A stretch of DNA of 64,000 nucleotides from Enoplosus armatus. Lineage: Eukaryota; Chordata; Actinopteri; Centrarchiformes; Enoplosidae. How positions within the stretch are numbered: the stretch's first letter is position 1; each line of letters starts with the position of its first letter. The position numbers were made by a program, and so were the translations under genes. The notes beneath the pieces are model-generated. The model was not told the DNA's origin. It saw nothing but the letters and a program-made list of their open reading frames with translations, and ran no database searches. This document shows, in pieces, positions 1 to 12,739 of the stretch. The DNA lies in the NCBI RefSeq assembly GCF_043641665.1, contig NC_092200.1:5985694-6049693 (forward strand). The letters are read 5' to 3'.

Positions 1-3000
1 CTTAGATAGTGTTGCAGTTAGGGGGCCATTGGGCACTAAAACTGGCCTAAAACATCCTCTGCCGAGCTTACAAGTAAAAAACTGCTCAACAGAGACTCAA
101 CTGCTTACTTTAGAAAAATATACTATGCATTACTATTTTTTCACTACTTTAATTTGTCTTCACTCTCTTCCCCCTTCTTTCTTGTTCTTACTTTCTTGTT
201 TCTCCTTCTCCAGTGACCCCCACCGCTATTCAGATACGTCTCTCCCCTCCAAGGGAGGTCAAGCGACTAATAGTTCAATCACAGCAGTGTCACAGTCCCA
301 CCATCCCCCTCCAGTCACCATGGAAAGCCCACAGGGGGGTTCATCATTCTACCATATACCACCTTAAGGGGCTTCATTACTTCAGTTTATAGCACCTTAA
401 ATGGTTAAATAAACACTCAGCAGCACAAGGGTCAATTGACTCCTCGCACTGGTGGAAGAGAACCAGAGGTCTCAAGTAAGGTGTCTCTTCTGTGCTGCTT
501 GTACCTGCTGGTGGAAACTTTTTCTATCTTTACAACATGTCAGGCACCTGTCAAAAAAAGGGTTAATGAAGACAGAGCAGACACAGGTAAACACATGCAA
601 CTTTGAAAAGTTCAACCCTACAACTCTGACCATCCGCCCAACAGACCCTTTCCCTTTTTCCCTCCCTCATTTTTCATTCCTCTTTTATTTCCCTCTCTTT
701 TCCCATGGTTGCCACATCCAGTCCTTTACCAGTTTGCAGGTCTATTCAGCCCAATACAAAAGCAGCAGGCCGGTCCTCTGTGGACCAGAGGAAAGCATGC
801 CTCTCAAAAAAACTGAAAAAAGAACTATCCCGCTCTCTCTCTATGGTGATTGAATTTCTTAACATCTTTTCAAAAAGCGCTTAAATGCCTGGAGGCGAGA
901 GGAAGAAACAAGCTAATGGTGGATGGGGAGCACTGAACAAATTTCAGAGCCCTTTCCTGCTCGCGTTTGAGGTTGAAAGCGAGCTCCTGCCTTTCAAGTT
1001 TCAAAGTCCTCCTTCCTCCCGCAGTGTCACTGAAGGATTTGAAAAGAAGGTAATTGTGCTCACTGCCGTCCTGATCAGAGCACACGCCCCAGCTCTAGTA
1101 TTTCAGGAGCTTTCTCTGCCACTATTATGGTACCTGGTGCTCCATTCCTGCATTCTTCCTCCCTTACTACTCTTTCCCCTCTCTCTCTCTCTCTTTCTCT
1201 AACCCTCTACAAATGCACTCTCTCTTCCTCACCCTCACTTGCTTTCTATCCTTCTTTCACCCCCAGCAAGCCACTCATTAAATCCTAAAGCCCAGGTTTC
1301 TCCCTTTTTTCCCCTTGTCCGGGGTCTCTATTGTAAAACTGGTACGAATACCTTCAGAGAAAACCCTATGCATGGCCTTTAATATGGCGGCACAAAAGAG
1401 AGCGTGGATGCAATGACAAAATGAAATTTTAAAAGAGATAATGAGATATGGAGTGGGGCCAATTCCTGAGGGTTGGGCTCTGGGACAAGGGGGGCTTAAG
1501 TTAAGGGTGCCCAGCCATTTCAAAGAAATGAAAAGTGAAACAAAACCCTTGGCTTGTTGTTTTTGAAGGTATTTTCTAGAGGCAGAGGTTAAGAACAAGG
1601 ATTGCTGTTCCCCCACATGCCAATCTGTCCTTGACGCTCAAGCATCTGATTTGCCCTCCAGCCTGAACTCAGTCTCTAAAGCCGGGACATGTATGTTTCA
1701 GGGGTGCACAAAGGGCCATCGCACATCGCATTGCAACTCTTTCCCTCCGGTTACCGCCTTTCCTAAAAGCCTAAACATCAGAGGAGGTGTTGTTGTACCT
1801 CTGAGCCAAAGCCAGGCGTATGCTGTGTTCCACCTTCGAACTTCTCAAAGCACTGCTGTCAATGGCACAAACAGGTTTTGGCTGGGGAGCACATGGAGAG
1901 TGAACAAGGAGGAGAGGAGTGGAGGATATACAGTGAAATCACAAAACACTTCTTCAAAGCTCCTCTCCTCCTGTGCAATAATCTCTTGCTCCTTTTTTTC
2001 TTTCTCTTGCAAATCAACTCCCGGGAAAGACTCAAGACTCCCCAATTAACAATGAGAGGGGGAAGAAAAATTCCAGCAGCTGGCTAGAGTTTAATAAGAG
2101 CACCTCTCCAAGCGGCTTAGGCTTATGTACCTGATTCACCGGCCCTGGCATTGGCGCTATAGACAGAGGGAATCATTCACGATTAGCACAGGCTGAAAGA
2201 CGAGGGAGAGAGAGACCACTCAAACTCCACCAAACCCAACACAACAAGAGCACAGGGGATTACCGCAATTGTGTGAGGTATTTTTCCGATCAACTTCTTG
2301 GCTGACGGGCTCAGTGCCACAAGGAGCTGGGTGCCTTCCCCACAACACAGTTCAGTTCTGCATTATGTGAAGGTTACCAAGTCCTAATGGAGCTTCCTGT
2401 ATATGCCTGAAAAGGGTGACATTCGAGAAACTCCTTGACAAACAAATCTTCTAAATGTCAGAAGGCAGAATCGGGTCATTGCCCTGATGTGTGTGGACAG
2501 GATAGTTTGCAATCCCCAGTCAAAATATTTGTCAGAGCTCTGGAGAACTTCAGCAAACATAAAGTTCACTCCCTTTAACTTTGCGCTCATGTTTGATTCC
2601 GTCTCTGCAGAGTGAATCCATAGTGGTACATTATTTAACCATCAGCGTGTGACTGATGTTTGGATGAATTGCAGAGAGAGGCATGGGCAGGACAGGATGC
2701 TCCCTCTTCTGGTTAGCAGTCTATTGTCAGCTCCTGATTTCCCACACAGCACCCACAAATGCCCTCTTCAATATTCATCCAGCCAAATTCGACGACTCCC
2801 ACATCTCAATTTGGCTCACGGCAGCCCACGCCCCAACCCCCCGCTCCACGGCCCGCAGTCCCAGCCTTTTCTCTCTGCCGCCAGGGGTCTGCTGGGACGT
2901 ACCCAGAGCTCAGCATCTCGCGGTCCCAGCCTCCAGGCCCTGGGGCTGGGGAGGGGCAAATCAAAGCCTGCTTGGCGCCTTCCATCTTCCCTGCGCTCAC

Positions 3001-3959
3001 CTCAAATCAGCCTCACAGCAGGGTTGTGTCGTGCCAAGCCTCCGCCTGCCCCTAGCTACCCCTTGTTCACCCATTAGGGGCACAGGCCCACCATAGAGCA
3101 GCCCGAAACCCCACCACCATTTCATCAGGGCCACATTGTGAGGGAGCAATGAGCATTGCGGTGAGAGAGCTGAAAGCCCTGCCTCTAAAATGCACACTGA
3201 TGCGTTTTTGACCATGGATAGTTATGGCTTTTAAGGTTTTTCACTCAAAGGGCACCTTGGCCTGCATTCTTTGAGGAATCAAACACCAAGAGATGCATTT
3301 GATCAAGGCTTCAAAGCAGAAAAATGCCATTTAGTGGTCTGATTGGCTTATAGACTGTATTAGCATTGCTTCAGATAGTCACAAGCCAGCCATGATCAGC
3401 CATAACCTGTTAGTTATTTATACTGTCCTCTGTAACAATATAAAATGATTGTGTGCTAGGGCAGACTAGGGCAGAATTATGTCCGTTTGGAATAGTGGGT
3501 CTTTTAGGGTGAATCTGGGCTCACTGCCCACCAGACCAGAGTGGGCCAGCTTTCCACTGGGCCTCAGCATTGGAATCCCACTTCTGACACCAGAGTGATC
3601 CGGACCAAGTCTGTGGCACTCAGATTAGGAACGGCTCGCCAAGAGAAATGGATATCCAGCCAAAGCAAAGAAACACAGAGCCAACAGTTAGGATAAAATA
3701 GAAAAAATAATACAGTAATTTCAAGCACATCAAATACGATCCAAAATGCCACTGTGGATGTTTCCCACCTTACAGTATATAATGATACTATAAAGTTCTT
3801 TCACTTAACTTTTAATAGTTCAAACTTATGTCCATGTTGCATTTGTTCTTGTCATGTAAACAAAGTATGATGTTGTGTGTTTTTACTTGAGTAAAAATGC
3901 ACATTCACACATTCTGGTACACATGTGTGCACAAGTGTGCACTGTATTGAGGCATAGAG

Positions 3960-4140
3960 GCCCCCATTAAGACAGTTAACCAGCACTTACTGGGAGCTGG
4001 ATAATTAGACACTTCAAAGGCACCTGCCCGCCATCCCGGAGAGGGCAAGAATCGCCGCGCCCCGCCCCATTTAAAAGCATGTTAACTCCTATCTGAGGCT
4101 AGCAGGCTAATTTAACTCTTGACATTTGATATCTAAGGAA
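3960..4140. promoter_or_regulatory. enhancer-like island in gli3 intron 2
   Basis: A non-repetitive, compositionally balanced island next to simple-sequence DNA. It includes a homeodomain TAATTA (4002-4007), a TCF/LEF-like TTCAAAG (4013-4019), a GC block and GTTAAC sites. The call rests on appearance and on the known density of enhancers in gli3 introns. No alignment was possible. Confidence 0.3.
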
Positions 4141-7019
4141 TGAGAGGGATCAGCCATTTAGCTGGAACAGGATTACCCCCCCACCCCCCACCCCCAACAG
4201 CTCTCCTCCTCCTCCTCTTCCACTCCCTCCCCTTCAACCCCAAAACCCCCTCTCCCAGTCAGGCCGGATTCATTAATTTTCCTGCTGCTAAGCACTTTAT
4301 CAATGACTGGTGAACGTCTAAGTCCAGAGTGGACTCTCTCTCTCTCCCTCTCCCTCTCTCTCTCGTCTGTGGTGATTAGGCCTGTGGATGTTCAGATCTG
4401 TCTGTCTAATTCACTGCCTGCTCTGTGGCTGCTGATTCTATTCTCTCACCTGCTATGCAGCTCAGTAAATAGAGGTGAAACTGTTTAAAGAGTCACGTAA
4501 CACTTAAACTGCATCCATACTAAGCAGGCTAATCTGTTCTGTCTGACCACCTGCTGAACTCACAATGTAGTTGTTCTCATTTACATATTTGTTTTCTGTT
4601 TCTGTTAATCGTCCACATTGAAACGCATGCCATTTTCATACCTATCCACTGTGAGCACCATTTTGAAAATCTTCACTTACAGGTGTCACACAGGCCAGCA
4701 TAGCGTGGACCAAACCAGAGAGAAAAATAATTCAAATTTAGCCAGCTTAGTGTGGACGTACTCTCTATGTGTTGGCATAGGTTGTATTTGCTCGTAATGA
4801 TGTTCGTTATAAACGTATAAACGTGTATTAATTTCCAACAGCACCCCAGCCAAATATATTCAAACATAGTCTGTAGCCTTTGACATATCACAGGTAGAGA
4901 GGTGCTGGGAGTTAATTTGCATCCATAACTCTACATTAGTCTCAGTCTAATGCCTTCTGCTGAATGTCTACATTACAGGTTGAATCAGGGGCTACACATG
5001 AGTGTGACGGATCTGGGTTAAATGAACAGCATGCAGAGGCCTTTGATGGTGCAGCTGGTAATGCTTAAAGTCTCTAACCCGTCACATTTGGACATAAGGC
5101 CTTTTTACCAGAGAGCATGACAATCAGAATTCCAAACTACAAGCCAAATGCCATAAAAATAACACAACTCAACTGACTCCTTCACTCTGCTCCCACAATG
5201 AGGGGCTGTTCGGCACACACATTAAGTCACCTGGTGTTAAAAAAATGCTAATTGAATCAACGTTTTGCCTTTACAGCTTGACACATTAATTATCTAAAAT
5301 AACATTAGTTCACTTTCCACATTTTTTTCCCCATCAAGGCCTAAAAAGGTGCCAAATCACCTCACAAAGAACCCTTTATAAACCTATCAATCGTCATTTG
5401 CCTTCCAACATCCTATCATCATTACGGCTGACGGTTGGGCCACGTTTGCTACAAAATCCCAGGCCTGAGCCTTGCCCGCCCCCAGCGTGTGATATGAATG
5501 GGAGTGCCAGCTTAATAAACAGGGTTTAATTCCCCCTCTCTTGCCCTTAAAATATAGGTGAGACCTGGACTCCTTCATTACACTGTCTGTAGCAGGCAGG
5601 GGAAGCTCTGCAGATTAGAGGATCTGCTATGTTGGCCAAACAGACTTAACCACAGTCTGCTGGGAAGGGGCTGGAGGTTGGAGGTGAGTAGGGGAAAGGA
5701 AAAGGCACCAGGCTTTCTATATGATTAGATAAGTGGCTGTGTAGTGCAATAAAAAGCACAAGGCAGGGTGAAAGTTGCAGGTTTGGACGATATGATGTAC
5801 AAGTGGCTGGAGCAATCGTATCGTATGTCACAGGTTGTAACATTTGACTCATACTGGCTGATCCAGTGTAGTGTGTAATAGCGAGAGGAGTTATTTGAGG
5901 TGTCGAAGATTCCAGAAGTAAAAATCTATTTTCTCCATAAATATTTTGAGGTGAGTGGCAGTAGGGGGGTTTGGATAGGCATGAGATGAATTGGAAAAAA
6001 ATCTGATTCTTTTATTAAAAAGTAATTGGTACAAGACTGTGTATGACTTCGAAGGAACATTGGGGCATGAAATATCCCATCGCTGAGCTTAAAATTCTGT
6101 TTCCTGCACCACTAATGGAGAGACTGAAGGTAGAATACAATATAAAAGTTGAAATCAGCCAACTTTCAGATGTCACTTTCAAGGCCATTCATCGTATCAA
6201 ACTGACAGGAAACAAAACATGACTTCTTGGAAACAAAATTGTAATGTTTATAACCTGACTAGACAACCATTTATCAACTGACAGGGCCAGTTAATGGCAC
6301 CCTGACATTAGAATGACAATAGAGCAGATAGTGTTGGTTTGACTTATCAAGTGCAAATATTGGGTCTAAAAATATGCAAAAGTTGCTCCTTTAATATTCC
6401 ATACATGGGACACACTCCTCTATCTGGCCACATATTACGTGGCTTCCTAAATCATTTTCCTCTTAGTTTTTCTCATCATATCTCCTGCTTCAACCTTACT
6501 CTCCAAGTCTCTCTGCCTCCTGTTGCTGCCCCCCTTCTCTGTAATGAGCTCTCCTCATGTATGACCTCTCCTGTCACTCCCGCCTGGCGAATCCTCCTCT
6601 CCCGCTCCACTCTCGCCTCCTTCTCTAATCTCTGCATTACTTTGCCATTAATCCCACATTCCACACAAGGATGGCCGGTGCAGCTCAGATGACATGCTGC
6701 CTTCATAATCTTGGAATGAGTCAGTGGGATGGCAGGAAAGCAGTGTTTAAAATTATCATAGTAAAAGGCTCGGCTGTTATAGGCTACTTTAAGATTCACC
6801 TGTAGCATGTAGCATTTCTGTCCCTCTCCATCCTTCATTCCTCCTCTTTTACGTCTCCACACACCAACCTTCTGTATCTCATTCGCACTTTCTTCCCGCT
6901 AATCTCTTGTTACTCACTCCTGGTTTCCTGATCTAATCCCTCACTCTCCCAGTTCTTCTCCCAGTTCCCATGTCTTTCCCAAATCTCCACTACCTCCCTG
7001 CATCCATCCCTCTCCCTCC

Positions 7020-7200
7020 CTTCAGAGCCGCAGTGGGACTCACGCAGCCCCATGCTGAGCTGCTCCAGAGCCAAGCCAGAACAAAGAGCCCATTGAGCCG
7101 AGCGGAGACATAATGTGGGCCGCCTCTGACAGCTCCGAAGATGAAGTCATGAGGTCGCCAAACAGTTAATAATGACGGTCCATCCTCCAGCTGCACCAAG
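7020..7200. promoter_or_regulatory. enhancer-like island in gli3 intron 2
   Basis: A sharply bounded, non-repetitive stretch containing CATAATG, ATGAAGTCATGAGG and AACAGTTAATAATGACGG, between CT-rich DNA and a region of ATGCATGC repeats. It is enhancer-like by texture only. Confidence 0.3.
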
Positions 7201-7802
7201 CGTGCGTGTATAGTTTGTTGCAGTTGAGGAAAGTGAGAGAAAACGAGAGATTATGCGTCTGCATGCATGCATGACTGAGCATCTACAGTATGCATTGCAT
7301 GTGTACATATTTTACAGCATGTGGATGGATAAAAAGCTTTTAGGAGCGTAATGAGATACTCCATGACACTCAAAAATGCGCTCAATCACTTTGTAAATAC
7401 CACAGAGGAAAAACAAAACCTTTAGAGAATTGCACTTTTAGTTTTGGCTTCGCTCCAGCTGCGTTGAAGAACACCCACCCCACCCCACCGCCGCCCCCCT
7501 TTCCTTATTGGAGTCTGTCTGGCGCAAAGTCTGACATGAGACACATCTCCCCGGGACTGGAGCTGTCGCTGCGAGGCCCACACTCCGAACATCATTAGAC
7601 TCACAGCTCCAGGTGAGATCAGGCAGGGTAGGAAAGACAGAGAGAGGTGCATGTGTATTTGTGTCTCTGTGCGAAAGCATGCATGTAGGAGATGCGGTTC
7701 AAGCGTTAATCTCAATGCCTCTGAATGGGCATGGCCTATTAAAATGCCTTTACAGGACCACTTGCCTGTCAAGAGGCCTCCAGGCTGAGCTTGGCTCGGG
7801 AC

Positions 7803-7826
7803 GGGGGGGGGGGGGGGGGGGGGGGG
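7803..7826 (+). repeat. G24 homopolymer
   Basis: An uninterrupted run of 24 G on the plus strand inside gli3 intron 2. Runs this long are unusual and error-prone in sequencing, so the exact length is uncertain. Confidence 0.95.
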
Positions 7827-10800
7827 TGAAAGACTATGCAATTGATTAACATTAGAAGGACTTGCTCAAGTTCAAATTGCACGGCCCCTCTGCTGTAAGC
7901 TACAGACATTTGTTTCCCCGCAAGTAGAATGTTTCTTTCAAACCCTGTCTCTGCTACACATCTGAGTTCAATTCTCCGCATGCCCTCTCTCTGAAAATCA
8001 ATTCCTCCTCCTCTCCTCTGCTCTTTTCCTCCAGCTCTGCGAACAGACCAGGGCGAGGGGATTACACTGTCCCTCCCCAGATCCAAGCAAGACAACAAAT
8101 GGTTCTTATCAACTGACACCCCCCTGCCATCCAGGAGGAAGAGGCAGAAAAACTGGCCAAGGCGCTCCAGCGCGGATGTGTTTCTGGGCTCTGTCTGCCA
8201 ATCGTGGCAACTCTTTTCACACTTGAAGCCTGAGCTATTTACGAGAGCCCTGGGAGAATGCGTACGCAGCACCGGAGGGTGGGAAGAATGGAGGGTAGAG
8301 AGCTGCTGCTTCTCAACCTCTGCTTCTAATCAATCACCAGAAATCACTGCCATGGTTTATGGCCTTTGATCCTAGCTCCTCTTTCGCACTGCGAGGGAGA
8401 GAGTTGGGTGGGGAAAGGGGAGGGGGAGCAGGGAGAAGGGTGAGAGTCAAGGCCCAGAGGGTGTGGAGGTCAGGTGAGAGAGATTAGGGGGTGGTATAGG
8501 GCCTTTTGCTCTCCCAAAGCTGAAAGCATGTCTTGATTTAGTCCAGTGAGTTTTGAGTGCAGAAAGACAAAAAATGAGTTTCAGGGTCCAAACAAAAATT
8601 TAGCTACAACGATTTGAGTTTTTCACGTGACTTCTTTAAAAATGATTTATCATTTTAAATAACCGTTGCCACTACGCCAGCATGTTAGAAAGAAAAATGT
8701 ACTTGAAGGGGAAAGGACATTAAAGACATAAATATTAAAACATGTTTCATAAAGTGCTATATCATTTTATCATATCATTGTGTATACACCACAAGTAGTT
8801 TTCTTAATACACTGGTGGTGCCTTTTCTTGTAATGTACACATTACATGTCTTTTTATTATTTTTTTAGGACACAGAGAACCAATTATTCACAAGCTACGC
8901 TACATTTTTTATGTCCTTAACATCTATATGTCAAACAAGACACTAAAAAATGAAAAGCAGAAAATGCCTTAACGTTCATATAACGTGAATCATCTTGATC
9001 ATCTTGTGTTGATTACAGTATCTAAACAAAATCACATACAGAAAGCAAGCGATCAGTTCTCTAGTAGGACCTGTCCTTCTTCATACACATTCATTCTTTC
9101 ATATAAACTGCAACCCTGGTGGCAACGCCACTAGTTGCTACTTCATCCCATTCAACAAGAACCCGGCTGTGGTAAGGAGGCATGAGTGAGCGAACAAAAC
9201 AGAGAGGACGCGGACAAGAACACACCACAATAAATCCTCCTGGCAGGGTCAGGACACTCCGGCTTTGTTCCTCCTGGCAGGAGGGAGGCCACTGATGCCT
9301 ACCGACAAATGGACAGAGTGGTAGAATAATCAACTACTGTTTCCCCACTTTATGGGTTTATGAGTTTATGGGGCCCTTAGTCGCCCCTGCTACTCCCTCT
9401 CCGAGAGGAGTGAGATCCGGCGGGGCCACAGAGCCGCTGGGATGCAGCAGGGCCAGGCTGGTCGATGTACTCCCAATCCTCTCACACAGGGCTGGCTGAT
9501 TTGTCTTTGTGAGGGTGGTTGTTGGTTCAGAGACTTGCCTCTGACCCGGGTGACCTCTGACTCCCAGGCTATTCTGGCTCTCAGCATGTCAGTGAAAATG
9601 ATCTCAGGTTCTTCTAGGGAGCCATTGTGATGGTCAGCATGAATCATCACAACATATTAGAATTAAATATCTATGACCGAGATTGCTCTCTGTATCAGTG
9701 CATAACATGAATTCAAAGTCAAATTAAAGGGAAATTAAATTACAACATACAACTTGGGCCTTATTCTATAGTTTTGACCTTTATCTCTATTGGTAATAAT
9801 ACCACTGAACTCACTACGTTGATTTCCAGGAATACAGCAACATTGTAAAAAGTACATCCAAGCAAGGAACACAATCATACAGAAAGCCAAGGCAAGCAAT
9901 ACGTTTTTAAACCAAACGTCCGTCCGTTGCTAACATCTATCACAGTTTACAGACTGATTCCTGGTTCAACTTTGACCTACCATAGTTGTACATCTGTCCA
10001 GTTTTTCTGTGCAACAAAGGACATTTAATTTTACTGACATTTCAGGTTCGCTCATGTTGGGTTTTATCCATCCAAATAAAGTGGTTTAAATAATCTGGTT
10101 TATTTACAACGTCTGATCGTCTGACTGCTCATATTTCTTGCCCTGTAGTAATTTGTTCCCAGATCTCAGCAATTGCCTTGGTGAGTCCAGTGTCATCATA
10201 ACTGACAAAAACTACAAAAACCCAAGTTGTGATAAATTGGGATTTCCTTCAAGGGCTAATTTTAAGGGTTCCATTGAGGTTCAAAGCTGTATTTCTTGTA
10301 ACACCCACCAGGGCAAACAAGTAGGATGATCACTGACCAAAAAAAAACAAAGATGCAATTCCACTACAGCTAAATTCTGGCGGTATTTCCACAACATGCA
10401 AAAGTCTTGAGGCAGTGGCTTATATACATCTTCCAGCAGTGAAAGAGCAGTGGAGCTCCAGCAGGCCGATCTGGGCATGCGGAAGTGTGCCAGACAAGAG
10501 AGGCCAGGCTGGGCTGCACTGGGTTGGGCAGCTGAGGTTCCCCTCCGCCCTGAGTAGCAGCGAGGCTAAGCTAATCCTGCGCCTCAGGCCCCTGTGAGGT
10601 GGCTCTGCCAAAGCCCGTCCCCCTGCTGCTGCAGGAAATTGCCTTCAGTGCAGAGGTCCATGAAATGGCTATGGCTCACCAGCACATCCACTGTGTGTGC
10701 ACGAGGCCAGTGTGACCCTCATCTACAGATAGATTATATATTTGATACCTATATATCTCTAAAACCTTGTGATGAACTATCATGAAAACAGCCATATTGT

Positions 10801-11494
10801 GGATACATTTGCATTTTCTTCTCTGTATATCAGTTTGTATAATAAGTTTTCATGTATTTTATGTATAATTGATGTACCAAACAGAGGTCTTTTGACACTA
10901 AAAGCCAGTTTTCCTGTGTGGGGTTGTGTGTCAGGCTCTATAACGCCTCCTCCATTGTGCTGTTTGACCCGTAGGCCAGCCAGAGCTCCCATGAGGTCCC
11001 TTATCCCTCCATCAGTCCTCTCTCATTAGCCCCCACAGGCAGAGCCCAGAGTAGGGTAACACAGAGGGGCCCCTGCTTCCTCCTCTGGTCCCCATGAAAT
11101 ACATACAGCACAAATACAGATGACAGAGATCACCTCTGTGTATTTCTTAAAATAACTACCAACTTGTTTCCTCCAAAAGAAAAGGCCAATTTAAAAAAGT
11201 AAGCAGATACATTTCTTGCAATTCTTGCCATTTTAAAATCCCCATCAGACCTCCAGATGCTGAATCACTTGTCAGCATTTATTGTCAGGCAGTGTCTGGG
11301 TGTCCTTGTTAATTTTATGTATTTATCTATGTTTTGTTTTTTTCCTCCAGTCACACAAAAAAAGATCAGATTTTCAAAGTGGTTCATCTTTTAGGGGGGG
11401 ATAGAACAGGGATAAAAACAAAAAAGTGGAAAGCAGAGATGGCAGCATGAGGAGGGAGGAGGAGGAGGGAGGAGGAGGAGGAGATGGGGCAGGA

Positions 11495-11600
11495 CACAGT
11501 GGAGAAACAGTTGATTATGAGTCCCATCAAGTGATCAATGATTTCATTAATAAGACGGATCACGCGGCTGTCATAGCTGTGACACAGGCTGAGGGATGAT
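11495..11600. promoter_or_regulatory. enhancer-like island in gli3 intron 2
   Basis: Lying between GA-rich and CT-rich low complexity, it contains a cluster of homeodomain/PBX-type sites (AGTGATCAATGATTTC, CATTAATAAG) and GGCTGTCATAGCTGTGACAC with MEIS-type TGTCA. The complex sequence stands out from its flanks. Confidence 0.35.
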
Positions 11601-12725
11601 CCGCTCCCAACGCTCCATTTCCCCCTTGCCTCCCTCCTTCCTCCCTTCTCCCTCCCTGTCCTTCCAATATTGCCTCCCTCTGCCAACGACAAGGAAAAAA
11701 GGGATGGAGCTGGGTGTTGACGGGGGTGGAGGGGGGGGGGTTAGTCATGAGGGAGGGAGGGAATGGAGGGGGAGAGGAGGGAGGAAGAAAAGTGAAAATC
11801 CATTTTGAAACCCATTTTCAATTAGGGGTCCACAAGCTGTTATCACAGGTGTCCCAGAATGGGGGCCCGTAAGTGAAAATGTCTCCTATCCGTTTCTGAA
11901 ATGAAACCTTATCTGGGAGGCACAAAGATGGCGGGGACAGCGTATCTGTAAATTACTTTCCATCCCCGCTGTTAACGGGAACTTTATTTCTGTCAGATGA
12001 CATTCCCCTCTATTTACTGTTGATCATTTAAATGGCTGCCTAAAAAGAAGGTGGCCCCTCACTCTTCCTCTATCTCTCCCCGCTCTCTGTATCATTCCTC
12101 CTTCTCTTCCCATCAGGAGATTTTTTTTTTTCCAAAGCAGTCAAGTGTTGTTTTTTTTCCCTTCTTCTTTAAACACTTTAGCCACGCTCTGCATTTGCTT
12201 AGGGATTTCTCTGGTAACCTACACGAAAGCCTCACATTTGTTGCCCTTTAAGGCTTAACTTGTTTGCCTCCGAGACCCTTGCTCTTGCCCTTTTAACCAT
12301 GACCATTAAAAAGGTCCCAACTCACCCACTTCATAACCTGCTTTACAGAGGCTCTGTCATGTTAAAACAGCATTCACTGGCAATTTTCAGAACTGTGTCC
12401 AGTTTTCCCCCTCCCCATTTTTCAATTCTCATCCTGTTACTTACACTAACTCCCTCTCTTCCCTCAAAACCAGCAGCACCCATATCATAAAAGTCCAACC
12501 AACCAGAAACTTTTTCTCCTTTGCAAATAACCAATCCTTTAGCCCCCACCCCCCCGTTTTTTCTCTTTTTTTTATTAGCAAATTATCCCATGACGACAGG
12601 ATTTATTCAGCCAAAGAGCAGGGACATCTTTTTTTTTTTTTTTTTAAGCTCGAGGCCCAACAAAAGAATCAGGGGACTTTGTGGTCCACCTGCCTGCCGA
12701 ATGATGAGGGTGGGAGGGGAGAGCA

Positions 12726-12739
12726 CCCCCCCCCCCCCC
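12726..12739 (+). repeat. C14 homopolymer
   Basis: Fourteen consecutive C within a GC-rich patch of gli3 intron 2. Confidence 0.95.

Noticed and set aside
7769..8272. Open reading frame of 167 codons on minus
   Set aside because: It ends through the G24 homopolymer (poly-Pro) and has no family resemblance or splice support.
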